Shown: positions 8,708 through 17,592, numbered from the stretch's first letter. The stretch: 64,000 nt of DNA from Sphingopyxis sp. (GCF_016463645.1 NZ_JAEMQX010000002.1:62001-126000), one strand, 5' to 3'. The notes: generated by a model from the letters alone, not told the origin. Translations and numbers: made by a program.

Positions 8708-9096
8708 GCGCGCCGCAGATCCTTGTTCCCGAAGGGCTGCCGGTCAAGGATCGCGGCAACGGTGTCGTCACGACGCCGCTGGTCACCGCCGGCTGCGGGT
8801 CGAAATCGATGCTCAACGGCATCACGCGGATCGCGCCGGGCGCCGCGGTGCCGCTCCACATCCACAATTGCGAGGAAAGCGTCGTCGTGATGTCGGGTAC
8901 CGGCAAGGTGCATATCGACGGCGTCGAAACTCCTGTCGCGCCTGGGATCACGAGCTGGATCCCGCCCGAGGTGCCGCATTGTTTCCTGAACCTGGAGGGC
9001 AGCGAGCCGCTGGTGATCTTCTGGACCTATGCGTCGGTCGACGCGACGCGGACGGTGATCGCCACCGGCGTCACCACCCGCATCGACGAGGAATGA
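8704..9096 (+). CDS. Small single-domain cupin protein
   Basis: A 130-residue cupin. Motif 1 is PLHIHNCEESVVVMSGTGKVHIDG (His, His, Glu metal ligands) and motif 2 is PPEVPHCFLNLEG (third His). It overlaps the aldehyde dehydrogenase stop codon by 4 nt, closing the operon that starts at 6303. Metal-binding cupins of this size in catabolic operons are often isomerases, decarboxylases or ligand-binding accessory proteins; the sequence does not say which. It ends 4 nt from the convergent astD gene. Confidence 0.82.
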   Translation: MSAPQILVPEGLPVKDRGNGVVTTPLVTAGCGSKSMLNGITRIAPGAAVPLHIHNCEESVVVMSGTGKVHIDGVETPVAPGITSWIPPEVPHCFLNLEGSEPLVIFWTYASVDATRTVIATGVTTRIDEE

Positions 9097-9099
9097 CCC

Positions 9100-10515
9100 T
9101 CAGGCGACGCCCTTGAGCGTCGCCAGTTGGTCGACCACGCGATCGGCTTCGAGGGTTGCGACCGGCCAGGCACAGTAATCGGCGGCATAATAAGCGCTCG
9201 GCCGGTGATTGCCCGAATCGCCGATTCCACCGAAGGGCATGTCGGACGAGGCGCCGGTGATCGCGCGGTTGCGGTTGACCACGCCCGCGCGTGCTTCGAC
9301 GCGAAAACGCGCCCACATCGCATCATCGTCGCTGATCAGTCCCGCCGACAGGCCGAAGCGCGTCGCGTTGACTGCGCCCATTGCGGCATCGAAACCGGCG
9401 ACGCGGCGAACCTGCAAGACCGGCGCGAAAATCTCCTCGTCGGGAACGTCGAGTCCGGTGACGTCAAGGATTGCAGGCCGCACAAACGCCGCCGGGCGCC
9501 CGACCACAGGTTCGAATGCGCGGATGACCCGCGCGCCCAGCCCAACCAGGGTTTCGACCTGGGCCGCCGCGCGCCCGGCGGCGACCCCCGAAATCAGGGG
9601 TCCCATGAAAGGTTCGGGCGCGTCATCCCATGCCCCGATCTGCAAACGGTCGGTCAGCGCGGCGACCGCATCGACGATCTTGTCGCCCGCGGCGCCCGCA
9701 GGCACAATCAGCCGCCGCGCGCACGAACAGCGCTGCCCCGCGGTGATGAAAGCCGACGCGACGATGATCGAGGCGGCAGCGTCGGGATCGCCGTCCCACG
9801 CGACCAGCGGATTGTTGCCGCCGAGTTCGAGAGCGAGGATCACCTCGGGCCGGTCCGCGAACAGGCGGCGGAAATGCGCCCCTGCCCCCGCCGAGCCGGT
9901 GAACAGCAGCCCGTCGATATCCTGCGCGACCAGCGCCGCACCGGTGTCACGCCCGCCCTGAACGAGGATCGCGGCATCCTTGGGCACGCCCGCTGCGTGG
10001 AGTGCCTCGACAAGCAATTGCCCGACCAGCGGTGTTTCTTCCGACGGCTTGAAGACGATCGTGTTACCTGCGAGCAGCGCCGGCACGATATGACCGTTGG
10101 GCAGGTGGCCGGGGAAATTATACGGCCCAAGCACCGCCATAACGCCGTGCGGCCGATGGTCCAGCCGCGCACGGCCGAACGCCGTTTCGCTTTCGCGCGC
10201 GCCGGTGCGCTCGGCCATCGCCTTCACCGAAATTCCGACCTTGCCGATCATCGACGCGACTTCGGTCTCAGCTTCCCACAAGGGTTTGCCCGTTTCGCGG
10301 GCAATCGTTTCGGCAAGCGCCGCCTGTCGTTCGCCCAGCACCGCGGCATAACGTTGCAGAACGGCGATGCGTCCGTCCGCGGACTGCCCTGCCCAGGCGA
10401 GACTCGCCGCTCGCGCCGCGGCAACGGCACGCGCGCAGTCATCGGCCGACGCCGCGGCGCCTTCCCATATGGTTTCGCCGCTCGCCGGATCGATGGAAAC
10501 GAAGGACGCGCTCAT
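9100..10515 (-). CDS. astD: N-succinylglutamate 5-semialdehyde dehydrogenase
   Basis: A 471-residue aldehyde dehydrogenase of the AstD branch. It has the PYNFPGHLPNGHIVPALLAGN signature, catalytic Glu230 in LELGGNNPL, nucleophile Cys263 in TAGQRCSCARRL (AstD enzymes carry this CxC-type context) and PFGGIGDSGNHRPSA near the end. It performs the fourth step of the AST pathway, oxidising succinylglutamate semialdehyde to succinylglutamate with NAD. The start at 10515 overlaps the astC stop (ATGA); the 12-residue upstream extension is rejected. It is the last gene of the M20-PepSY-astA-astC-astD operon. Confidence 0.92.
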   Translation of the reverse strand: MSASFVSIDPASGETIWEGAAASADDCARAVAAARAASLAWAGQSADGRIAVLQRYAAVLGERQAALAETIARETGKPLWEAETEVASMIGKVGISVKAMAERTGARESETAFGRARLDHRPHGVMAVLGPYNFPGHLPNGHIVPALLAGNTIVFKPSEETPLVGQLLVEALHAAGVPKDAAILVQGGRDTGAALVAQDIDGLLFTGSAGAGAHFRRLFADRPEVILALELGGNNPLVAWDGDPDAAASIIVASAFITAGQRCSCARRLIVPAGAAGDKIVDAVAALTDRLQIGAWDDAPEPFMGPLISGVAAGRAAAQVETLVGLGARVIRAFEPVVGRPAAFVRPAILDVTGLDVPDEEIFAPVLQVRRVAGFDAAMGAVNATRFGLSAGLISDDDAMWARFRVEARAGVVNRNRAITGASSDMPFGGIGDSGNHRPSAYYAADYCAWPVATLEADRVVDQLATLKGVA

Positions 10516-11711
10516 GCCGCGACCTCGGCGGCTGCAGTCATCGCCGCGCACGTCGCTTCGAGCCGTGCGACAACGTCGTGGGCCTCGGCAAAGCTCATCG
10601 TCAGCGGCGGCAGCAACCGCACGATATTGTCACCGCCGCCCGCAACGAGCAGGCGTTGTTCGCGCGCTGCGGCGATGAAGGCGCGGTTGTTCACCACCAG
10701 CTTCAACCCGATGAGCAACCCCTTGCCGCGAACTTCGGTGATAAGATTGGGCCAGCCCGCCGCCAGCGTCGCGAGGCTACCGCGCAGATGCTCGGACAGC
10801 GCCCGCACATGATCGAGCGTCTCGGGCTTCGCAATCTCGTCGAACGCCGCGATCGCAACCGCCATCGCCAGCGGATTCCCGCCAAAGGTCGAGCCGTGAC
10901 CGCCTGGCGCCATTCCCGATGCCGCCTCGGCGGTGGCGAGACAGGCGGCGACCGGAAGGCCCGACCCCAGCGCCTTGGCCACCGCCATGATGTCGGGCTC
11001 GGTGCCCGAAAACCACTGATGCGCAAAAAGCTGTCCGGTGCGCCCCATGCCGCTCTGCACCTCGTCATAGATCAAAAGAACGCCCGCTGAGGTGCAGGCC
11101 GCGCGCAGACTTTCGAGGAAACCCCCCGTCATCGTGCGAGCGCCGCCCTCACCCTGCACCGGCTCGATCAGCACCGCGGCCGCCGCGGGATCGGCTATCG
11201 CGGCGGCGAGTGAAGCCCAATCGTCGGGCGAGCGATGGGTGAAGCCGGCCATCGGCGCTCCGAACCCGTCGAGGTGCGCGGCGTTGCCGGCGGCATTGAG
11301 CGCGGCATAGGTCCGCCCGTGAAATGCGCCGTGAATTCCGATGATCGTCTGGCGGTGCGTGTCGCCGCGCGCGGCATGATAGCGACGCGCGACCTTGATC
11401 GCGCATTCGACCGCTTCGGTCCCGGTGTTGGCGAAAAAGACGGTGTCGGCGAAGCAGGCGCCAGTCAGCCGCGCGGCCAGCGCATCCTGCCCAGGCACCT
11501 CGAACATGTTCGATATATGCCAGAGTTTGTTCGCCTGTTCGGTCAGTGCGGCGACCAGCACCGGATGGCAATGACCAAGTGCGTTCGACGCGACCCCGGC
11601 GACGCAATCGAGATAGGGTTCGCCGCCCTCGCGGCTATGGAGCCAGACGCCTTCGCCCTTCATAAAGGCAAGTGGCGCGCGGGCATAGACATTCATCAGC
11701 GGGCTGGTCAT
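10512..11711 (-). CDS. astC: Succinylornithine/acetylornithine aminotransferase
   Basis: A 399-residue class-III PLP aminotransferase. The PLP Lys246 lies in VAKALGSGLP, the Asp in IYDEVQSGMGRTG, and NTGTEAVECAIKVARR and HGSTFGGNPLA are diagnostic of the ArgD/AstC subfamily. Position between astA and astD argues for succinylornithine transaminase (third AST step, transferring the amino group to 2-oxoglutarate), though such enzymes often double as acetylornithine aminotransferase. It starts 7 nt after the astA stop and overlaps astD by ATGA. Confidence 0.92.
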   Translation of the reverse strand: MTSPLMNVYARAPLAFMKGEGVWLHSREGGEPYLDCVAGVASNALGHCHPVLVAALTEQANKLWHISNMFEVPGQDALAARLTGACFADTVFFANTGTEAVECAIKVARRYHAARGDTHRQTIIGIHGAFHGRTYAALNAAGNAAHLDGFGAPMAGFTHRSPDDWASLAAAIADPAAAAVLIEPVQGEGGARTMTGGFLESLRAACTSAGVLLIYDEVQSGMGRTGQLFAHQWFSGTEPDIMAVAKALGSGLPVAACLATAEAASGMAPGGHGSTFGGNPLAMAVAIAAFDEIAKPETLDHVRALSEHLRGSLATLAAGWPNLITEVRGKGLLIGLKLVVNNRAFIAAAREQRLLVAGGGDNIVRLLPPLTMSFAEAHDVVARLEATCAAMTAAAEVAA

Positions 11712-11718
11712 CGCATTC

Positions 11719-12750
11719 TCACGTAACGAGGCTCAATTGGACGGGCGACAACCGAAGCTTCTCGCCCCGGTCGGCTCCCAGCGCCCGCACCGCATCGTCG
11801 CCAATCGCGATCTCGCCCGGCCCCGGTCGCGCCGGCGCCATCGTGACGCGAAAGCGGCTCAGATCACCGGTGCACACCAGATATTCGGATGCGCCCGGCG
11901 CAAAATTGGGCGAGAGCGATACTGGAAGGCCGCAGCGCGAGTGGCGTACTGTCGCAATCTGGTCACGGTCGCAATGCACCTGCGGCCCGACATCGAACAC
12001 ATCGACATAGCCCTCGTAGCGGAAGCCCTCCTGCATCAGCAGCGCCTTCGCCGGCGCGCTCGCATCGTGCGGGCGGCCAATGACCGCGCGCGCGGCATCG
12101 GGCAGCAGGTCGATATAGATCGGATGCTTGGGCAGCAGTTCGGCGATGAAATCGGCGCCGCGAACCGCGCTCAGCCGGTCGGCGGTCGCAAAATCCATGT
12201 TGAAGAAGCGCGCGCCGACCGCATCCCAAAAGGGATTGCGCCCCTCGGCGTCCTGCCAGCCGCGCATCTCGGCCATCAGCAGCGGCGCGAACAGGTCGGG
12301 CCGCGACGCGACCAGCATGTAGCGCGCGCGCGCGAGCAGGCGCCCCGCCCCGCTGCCCTTCTCGCTTGGCCGCACGGCCAGCGTTCCGACCTCGGTCGTG
12401 CCGGTATAGTCGTTGGCGAGGGTCAGCATCTCGACGTCGCAGGTCGCGCCGACTGCCTGGCTGCGCTGGACGAGCCGGATCCGCTTGTACGAGAAGAAAC
12501 CGAAGGGCGCACCGACCGACGGATAGAGCGCCGAGGTACCGAGCAATCCTCCCTCTCCATCCTCGAGCACCAGCATATAATGCGCGTCGGCGCGGTCGAT
12601 GGTTCCGGCAAAACTCGCGACCGACCGCTCGACCTTCTCACCAAGCACGGCACGGTCGGCGGGCAGTGTCGTCATGCCCGGACCGAGACTCTCGGCAAGG
12701 TCGACGAGCCCGGCGACGTCGCGCGTTTCGATCGGACGGACAACGCGCAT
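11719..12750 (-). CDS. astA: Arginine N-succinyltransferase
   Basis: A 343-residue AstA-family acyltransferase (usual length about 340). It starts RPIETRDVAGLVDLAESLG with the typical GMTTLPADRAVLGEKVERS region. It also has the TNEVGTL-like segment (TGTTEVGTLAVRPSEKGSGAGRLLARARYML), the GAT acyl-CoA-binding turn, and FWDAVGARFFNMDFATADRLSA. It transfers succinyl from succinyl-CoA to arginine, the first AST step. The start at 12750 shares one base with the stop of the upstream PepSY gene (TGATG); the 61-residue upstream frame extension is PepSY shadow. astB and astE are not in the window. Confidence 0.93.
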   Translation of the reverse strand: MRVVRPIETRDVAGLVDLAESLGPGMTTLPADRAVLGEKVERSVASFAGTIDRADAHYMLVLEDGEGGLLGTSALYPSVGAPFGFFSYKRIRLVQRSQAVGATCDVEMLTLANDYTGTTEVGTLAVRPSEKGSGAGRLLARARYMLVASRPDLFAPLLMAEMRGWQDAEGRNPFWDAVGARFFNMDFATADRLSAVRGADFIAELLPKHPIYIDLLPDAARAVIGRPHDASAPAKALLMQEGFRYEGYVDVFDVGPQVHCDRDQIATVRHSRCGLPVSLSPNFAPGASEYLVCTGDLSRFRVTMAPARPGPGEIAIGDDAVRALGADRGEKLRLSPVQLSLVT

Positions 12751-13874
12751 CAGGCGCCCTCCGCCTTCACGGTCGCGCGCGCTGCCCGCCCCCGCTTGCG
12801 CCCCCGCGACGTTCGCGAATACCAGAGCCACAGCCCGCTCGCCGAAAGCCCGGCGAGCGAGAAGCCCGCGATCACCATCAGCAGGCGGGTAGCCGTGCCC
12901 CCGAACATCCCCGAATGGAGTGTAATCAGCCAATCGACGATCTCGGTCCCGACCGGCAGTGCGCCCGAGACATAATGACCTACGTCGCTGCCGTCGTACC
13001 GGTTGTAATAGATTTGCCGGGCGCCCTCGGCGCGGATCGTGAGGTCGCTTTCGAGGAAGATCGCCGCGACACGGCCTTCGCTGGAAAAGCGGATCTGCCG
13101 AAGCGGGGTTGCACCATATTCGGTGCGCGCCTTCGCGATCAACCGATCGAGCGGAACCATCGCCGCGCCGGGTTGCTCGGCGACTTTCGGCGCCGGTTTG
13201 TCAGTCACCGGCGTGAAAATGCGAAGCACGTCACGGAATTCGGGCTTCCACACCATCAGCACCCCGGTCGTTGCCGACATCACAAGCACGACGGCGATCG
13301 ACGCGCCAACCGCGCGGTGCAGCGTGCGCCATTTGAGGTCGGCGCCGCGATCGGCGATCACCTTGAACCCTTGCTTGAACCGCTTGCGTCCCGGCCACCA
13401 CACGATCGGCCCGGTCAGTGCGAGAAACAGGAGGCCGAGGCCCTCGATCCCCACGATGGTTTCGCCGACCGGGCCGGCGAGCAGGCTGTCATGGATCAGG
13501 AACATCCATTCGCCCGGCCATGCCGCCAGCGTTCCGTCGCGGACGATCACGCCGCGATAGGGGTCGACCGCGGTCAGCCAACGCGTTCCGTCCTTCGTGG
13601 TCAGCTTGAACAGTACAGCGCCGTCTTCCCACACCGAAAATTCGGCGCGGCTGACCGGCACGCCTGGATGCCGCGCCTCGACGGCGTCCATCAGCACCTG
13701 CACCGGTACACGCGTGACCGCCGGTTCGACCACCAGCGCCGGATGGATCACCCGCTCGATCTCGTCGCGAAAGACGAGCGACATTCCGCTGAGTCCCTGG
13801 ATCGTCAGCAGAACCGCGAGGGTCAACCCGACCCAGCGGTGAAGTTTCAGCAATTGTGGCTTCAGGGCCTTCAT
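12750..13874 (-). CDS. PepSY-associated TM helix protein (iron-regulated membrane protein family)
   Basis: A 374-residue PepSY_TM membrane protein. Four hydrophobic segments are visible: LHRWVGLTLAVLLTIQGLSG near residue 12, a pair around GETIVGIEGLGLLFLALTGPIVWW and LHRAVGASIAVVLVMSATTGVLMVW, and a last one near RLLMVIAGFSLAGLSASGLWLWY. Several LHxxxG histidines lie at membrane edges, as in haem-binding or ferric-reductase-like members, and the periplasmic PepSY domains lie between. A highly basic tail (SRGRKRGRA) is probably cytoplasmic. It is embedded in the AST operon, overlapping the M20 gene (ATGA) and astA (1 nt), an unusual partnership. Iron reduction/uptake or protease control are family possibilities only. 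Confidence 0.85.
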   Translation of the reverse strand: MKALKPQLLKLHRWVGLTLAVLLTIQGLSGMSLVFRDEIERVIHPALVVEPAVTRVPVQVLMDAVEARHPGVPVSRAEFSVWEDGAVLFKLTTKDGTRWLTAVDPYRGVIVRDGTLAAWPGEWMFLIHDSLLAGPVGETIVGIEGLGLLFLALTGPIVWWPGRKRFKQGFKVIADRGADLKWRTLHRAVGASIAVVLVMSATTGVLMVWKPEFRDVLRIFTPVTDKPAPKVAEQPGAAMVPLDRLIAKARTEYGATPLRQIRFSSEGRVAAIFLESDLTIRAEGARQIYYNRYDGSDVGHYVSGALPVGTEIVDWLITLHSGMFGGTATRLLMVIAGFSLAGLSASGLWLWYSRTSRGRKRGRAARATVKAEGA

Positions 13875-15301
13875 CGCGCGCTCGCGTATGTCTTGACGAG
13901 ACGGTGGAGGAACCGGCGCGCGTCATATAGCGACTTTACCCGCACGCGCTCGTTAAGCCCGTGCACGCCATTGCCGTCGGGGTCGACAAAAATCGCCGAA
14001 ATGCCATAGGTCGGGATGCCCGCCGCCATCAGGAAACGACCGTCGGTCGCACCGGTGCTGAGGTTCGGGATTACCGGCACGCCCGGCCACATTTCGGCGA
14101 CGAGCTTCTCGATCGGCTTCATGATTTCGGGCGTCAGCGGCGGCGGAGCCGAGATCGGACCAGGTTCATCGGCGAGCGTCACCTCGATACGGGGATCGGC
14201 GACCACATCGACCAGTGCCTTGTGAATCGTGTCGATGCTGGTACCGGGCAATATGCGGCAGTTGATCGTCGCCTGCGCGCGCTGCGGCACCGCGTTGGGA
14301 GCATGGCCGCCCGCTACCTGCGTGTTGGTGCAGGTAGTGCGGATCATCGCGTTCCACACCGGGTCGGCCTTGCTCAGAAGGTCGAGCGCGGCTGCATCAT
14401 CCTTGCCCGCGCCGACGATGCGCATCGCATCGCCCTTCTCTCCCGGATAGAGCGGTGCCGAGCGCGCGAAGAAGTTGCGCACGGCGTCGCCGGGCATGGC
14501 GGGAAAGTGATAATTTCCGACGCGCGCGAGCGTCTCCGACATCCGCGTAATCGGATTGTCCGGGTGAGGCCGCGCGCTATGTCCGCCCGGCCCCGTCGTG
14601 GTGAGGGTGAAATCCTGGTAGACTTTCTCGCCGACCTGGATTCCGAAAGTGCGCGGCGCGCCCTTGTCGTCGAGCCAGCCCTTGCCGCCCTCGTTGATCG
14701 CAAAACCGGCCTTCAGCGTCCCGGGCTCGGTCGCGAGCAGATATTCGACCCCGTCGAACACCGCATCGGTTTCCTCGCCGCAGGTCAGCGCGAGCTTGAT
14801 TGTGCGGCGCGGTTTGAATTTCTCTTCACGGTAACGGACCAGCGAGTCGACGAAGATCGACGCCATCGCCTTGTCGTCGATCGCACCGCGCGCAAAGAAA
14901 TAGCCGTTTTCCTCAACCAGCTTGAACGGGTCGCGTTCCCAGTCTTCGCGCTTGGCTTCGACGACGTCGATGTGCGCAACGAGCAGAATCGCCGGCGCCC
15001 CGGGGTCGCTACCGGGGATTTCACCGACAAGATTACCGAATTTCGGGAACTTTTCGGGGACGACGACGCGGAACCGATTTTCGGAATAGCCGGCCGCGAC
15101 GAGCCGCGCCTTCATCCGGTTCGCCGCCAGCGTGCAATCGCCGTTGGAGAGCGACGTGTCGGTCTCGATCAACTCCTGATAGGTTTCGCGGAACCGGTCG
15201 CGGCCGGCATCGGCCTGCGCCTGCGCAGCAGTCGGCAGCAGCAGGAAGGCGGCGAGCGCTGCGCGCGATAACAGCGTAGGTACGACGCCCGATGGACGCA
15301 T
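13871..15301 (-). CDS. Exported M20 metallopeptidase (dipeptidase/carboxypeptidase type)
   Basis: A 476-residue M20/M28-fold zinc peptidase with a cleavable signal peptide (hydrophobic ALAAFLLLPTAAQAQA, residues ~14-29), so periplasmic. Metal/catalytic motifs: VAHIDVVEA, ARGAIDDKAMAS, TCGEETDA (catalytic Glu pair) and the C-terminal GNGVHGLNER histidine. The lid begins near TGPGGHSARPHPDNP. Its natural role is release of amino acids from peptides, which fits its place at the head of an arginine catabolic operon (peptide to arginine to glutamate; inference). A strong GTGACAG-N5-TGACAG box with a GCATAA -10-like element lies upstream. Confidence 0.88.
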   Translation of the reverse strand: MRPSGVVPTLLSRAALAAFLLLPTAAQAQADAGRDRFRETYQELIETDTSLSNGDCTLAANRMKARLVAAGYSENRFRVVVPEKFPKFGNLVGEIPGSDPGAPAILLVAHIDVVEAKREDWERDPFKLVEENGYFFARGAIDDKAMASIFVDSLVRYREEKFKPRRTIKLALTCGEETDAVFDGVEYLLATEPGTLKAGFAINEGGKGWLDDKGAPRTFGIQVGEKVYQDFTLTTTGPGGHSARPHPDNPITRMSETLARVGNYHFPAMPGDAVRNFFARSAPLYPGEKGDAMRIVGAGKDDAAALDLLSKADPVWNAMIRTTCTNTQVAGGHAPNAVPQRAQATINCRILPGTSIDTIHKALVDVVADPRIEVTLADEPGPISAPPPLTPEIMKPIEKLVAEMWPGVPVIPNLSTGATDGRFLMAAGIPTYGISAIFVDPDGNGVHGLNERVRVKSLYDARRFLHRLVKTYASAR

Positions 15302-15403
15302 GAAATGCTCCCTCCCAGAAGGTCCGACAAGACTGGCGCGCGGGCTGCGTCCCGCACTTCGCCCGTTCCGGGCAGTGTCATGGGGGGAAATTATGCGGGC
15401 TTC

Positions 15404-15421
15404 CTGTCACGGCGCTGTCAC
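15404..15421 (-). promoter_or_regulatory. Direct-repeat regulator box of the M20-PepSY-ast operon
   Basis: Minus-strand GTGACAG-CGCCG-TGACAG, both half sites perfect with 11-bp period, followed after exactly 7 nt by GCATAATTT, a good -10 element. It is 102 nt upstream of the M20 start, inside the 132-nt gap after the histidine kinase gene, so the ast operon has its own promoter. Confidence 0.65.
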
Positions 15422-15433
15422 GTTGCAGCAAGG

Positions 15434-16840
15434 TTACGATCGCGCCTCGGAACCCGCCGAAACGGTCGGAAAACGGACGGTGACGCGAAGACCGGGCAAG
15501 ACGCCACGGTCAGCGAGTTCGACCCTTGCGCCGAGGCTGTCGGCGAGCGCCCGAACGATCGCAAGCCCCAGCCCGCTGCCTTCACGCCCCTGATCGGGCG
15601 CCAGCCGTCCAAACCGCTCGAACGCGGTCGCACGCGCATCGGGTGGGATACCGGGACCTTCGTCCTCGATGATCACGATGCCGTCACCCAGCACCGTCAC
15701 CGTCACGATGCCCTTGTCGCGATTGTAACGGATCGCATTATCGATCAGATTGCCGACCAGTTCTCCCGCCAGATCGGCCTGGGAGAGGATGGTGACTTCC
15801 CCTTCGGGCGCCTCGAAATGCAGGTCGATCCCAGTCTTCACGGCATGCGGCGCATGCTCTACGCTCACGGCGCGGGTGATCTCGCCAAGGTCGACTCGCG
15901 CGCGCAGGTCGGGGCCGCCTTCGCGTGCCCCTTCGGCACGCGCGAGCGCAAGAAGCTGGGTCAGGAGACGCTGGAGGCGCCCGGTTGCGGCCTCGATGTC
16001 GGTCACCGACTGCTGCGCCGGACCCGCGGGCAGCTTTGCGGAGCGCAGTGCCGCGACATGCGCGCGCAGGATCGACAGCGGCGTCCGCATCTGGTGCGAC
16101 GCATCCGCAGTGAACCGCCTGATCCCCTGCATAGCGGCATCGAGGCGTCCGAGCAGGCTGTTGAACGCGCCGACGAGCCCTCGTAGCTCGACCGGCACAT
16201 AGTCGAGCGACAACGGCGTAAAATCGGCTTCGCGCCGCGTTCCCATCGAGCTTAGAACGCGCTTGAGCGGCGCCAGGCCCCAGCGCACGGCGAGCGGCAA
16301 CAGCCCCAGCGACACCGCGATCAGCAACACCTCCAGCATGGCGAGCGCGACGAGCATGCGGTCGCGCAAGGCGTGGCGCGCCTCGAGCGTTTCGGCGACT
16401 TCGACGATAACCGGCCGATTGATCCGCGGCACCTTGCGCGCAACCGCGGCGATGCGGATGCGATAATCGCGATAATAGGCATATTGATAGACCATCTCGC
16501 CATCGTCGTCGGGCAGCTCGCTCACCCGCGGAAGATCGGGATAGCCGGTCAACAATTCGCCGTTCGCCCACACGCTGTAATAGACGTTGTCGCGCGCCTC
16601 GTTTTCGAGCATCCCGAGTGCCGACGCCGGCAGATCGAGCGTCACCTCGTCGTTTTCGAGCGCCAGCGTCTCCGCGATCGCGCGCGCCGAAGCCCCGAGC
16701 AGCCGATCATTGACGCCCTCGACGACCTCGTTGATCGTTACCGCCCCCCCGACGCCGAGCAGAACCGCCAGCGCCGCCAAGGGGAAGCCCATCCCCACCA
16801 TCATCCGGCGTGTGATCGAGCTGACGCGCCGGGGCGGCAC
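15434..16840 (-). CDS. Sensor histidine kinase, TctE/QseC-like
   Basis: A 468-residue membrane kinase. TM1 lies at ~12-35. A periplasmic 2CSK_N-type domain contains NDRLLGASARAIAETLAL and the VYYSVWANGELLTGYPDLP signature known from TctE. TM2 is near residue 170 (LVALAMLEVLLIAVSLGLLPLAVRW) and a HAMP segment follows. The H-box is ASHQMRTPLS, with N-box NLIDNAIRYN and G-boxes EDEGPGIP and GSGLGLAIV. The start is a GTG directly abutting the response-regulator stop codon; in-frame ATGs at about residues 13-14 would cut into TM1. TctE-type kinases sense tri- and dicarboxylates, often with a periplasmic binding protein; one is encoded divergently next door. Confidence 0.9.
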   Translation of the reverse strand: MPPRRVSSITRRMMVGMGFPLAALAVLLGVGGAVTINEVVEGVNDRLLGASARAIAETLALENDEVTLDLPASALGMLENEARDNVYYSVWANGELLTGYPDLPRVSELPDDDGEMVYQYAYYRDYRIRIAAVARKVPRINRPVIVEVAETLEARHALRDRMLVALAMLEVLLIAVSLGLLPLAVRWGLAPLKRVLSSMGTRREADFTPLSLDYVPVELRGLVGAFNSLLGRLDAAMQGIRRFTADASHQMRTPLSILRAHVAALRSAKLPAGPAQQSVTDIEAATGRLQRLLTQLLALARAEGAREGGPDLRARVDLGEITRAVSVEHAPHAVKTGIDLHFEAPEGEVTILSQADLAGELVGNLIDNAIRYNRDKGIVTVTVLGDGIVIIEDEGPGIPPDARATAFERFGRLAPDQGREGSGLGLAIVRALADSLGARVELADRGVLPGLRVTVRFPTVSAGSEARS

Positions 16841-17509
16841 TCAATTCTCTTCCATCAGATAGCCAAGGCCGCGCAGCGTCCTGATCGTCGGGCCGTCCGG
16901 CTCGAGTTTCCTGCGCAGCCGGGCTATATAGACTTCGATCGCGTTGGGCGCGACGGGCTCGTCATAGCCGAAGACCTCGGACGCCAGCCGGTCTTTCGAC
17001 ACCACCTGTCCGACGCGCGAGAGCAGCCGTTCGAGCACCACCCATTCGCGGCGACGAAGATCGAGGTCGCGGCCGTCTACGCGCGCAACATGGTGCGAGC
17101 GGTCGAATTCGAGTTTGCCGACGCGGATGACCGGTGCCGGATCGACCTGCGGGCGCCGCAGCAGCGCGCGGATACGCGCCGCCATCTCGCGCGGTTCGAA
17201 AGGCTTCAGCAGATAATCGTCGGCACCCAGATCGAGCCCCCGCACGCGGTCGTCGATCTCGTCGCGCGCGGTCAGGATCAGCACGGGGGCATGACATCCC
17301 CTGGCGCGGAGCGACTTCAGCACGTCGAACCCCGACATGTCGGGAAGGCCAATGTCGAGCGTGATAATCGCATAAGGTTCGTCCGACGCCATCATCAACG
17401 CCGACGCGCCGTCGGGCGCGGGGTCGACCGAATAGCCCTCCGCCGTCAGCGCTGCAACCAGCCCGCGCGAGAGCGCGGCATCGTCTTCGATCAATAATAT
17501 GCGCGCCAT
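16841..17509 (-). CDS. OmpR-family response regulator, TctD-like
   Basis: A 222-residue regulator. The receiver domain has acidic residues near 9-10, the phosphoacceptor at about Asp52 in LDIGLPDMSG, and Lys in LLKPFEP. A C-terminal winged helix follows with NAIEVYIARLRRKLEPDG and the terminal TLRGLGYLM. OmpR-family proteins bind tandem half sites spaced 10-11 bp. One such direct repeat (17521-17538) sits immediately upstream of this gene and matches boxes before nearly all transcription units to 35.4 kb, making this the best candidate regulator. ATG 17509 begins MARILLIEDD; longer in-frame sequence upstream is intergenic. The kinase gene follows with no gap. Confidence 0.92.
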   Translation of the reverse strand: MARILLIEDDAALSRGLVAALTAEGYSVDPAPDGASALMMASDEPYAIITLDIGLPDMSGFDVLKSLRARGCHAPVLILTARDEIDDRVRGLDLGADDYLLKPFEPREMAARIRALLRRPQVDPAPVIRVGKLEFDRSHHVARVDGRDLDLRRREWVVLERLLSRVGQVVSKDRLASEVFGYDEPVAPNAIEVYIARLRRKLEPDGPTIRTLRGLGYLMEEN

Positions 17510-17520
17510 TGCTTCGATCC

Positions 17521-17538
17521 GTGACAGCCGGTTGACAG
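17521..17538 (+). promoter_or_regulatory. Direct-repeat regulator box between tctD-like gene and binding protein
   Basis: Plus-strand GTGACAG-CCGGT-TGACAG, perfect half sites. It points to the substrate-binding protein (54 nt ahead) and lies 11 nt from the response-regulator start codon on the other side. Binding could activate one gene and repress or autoregulate the other. Confidence 0.62.
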
Positions 17539-17592
17539 GTTGACCATGTTTCCCTTGGCCATAAACATAAGCGAAATCGGGGAGAAGGACAG

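Noticed and set aside
12750-12933. N-terminal 61-codon extension of astA
   Set aside because: Frame shadow of the PepSY gene end; canonical AstA begins at MRVVRPIETRD.
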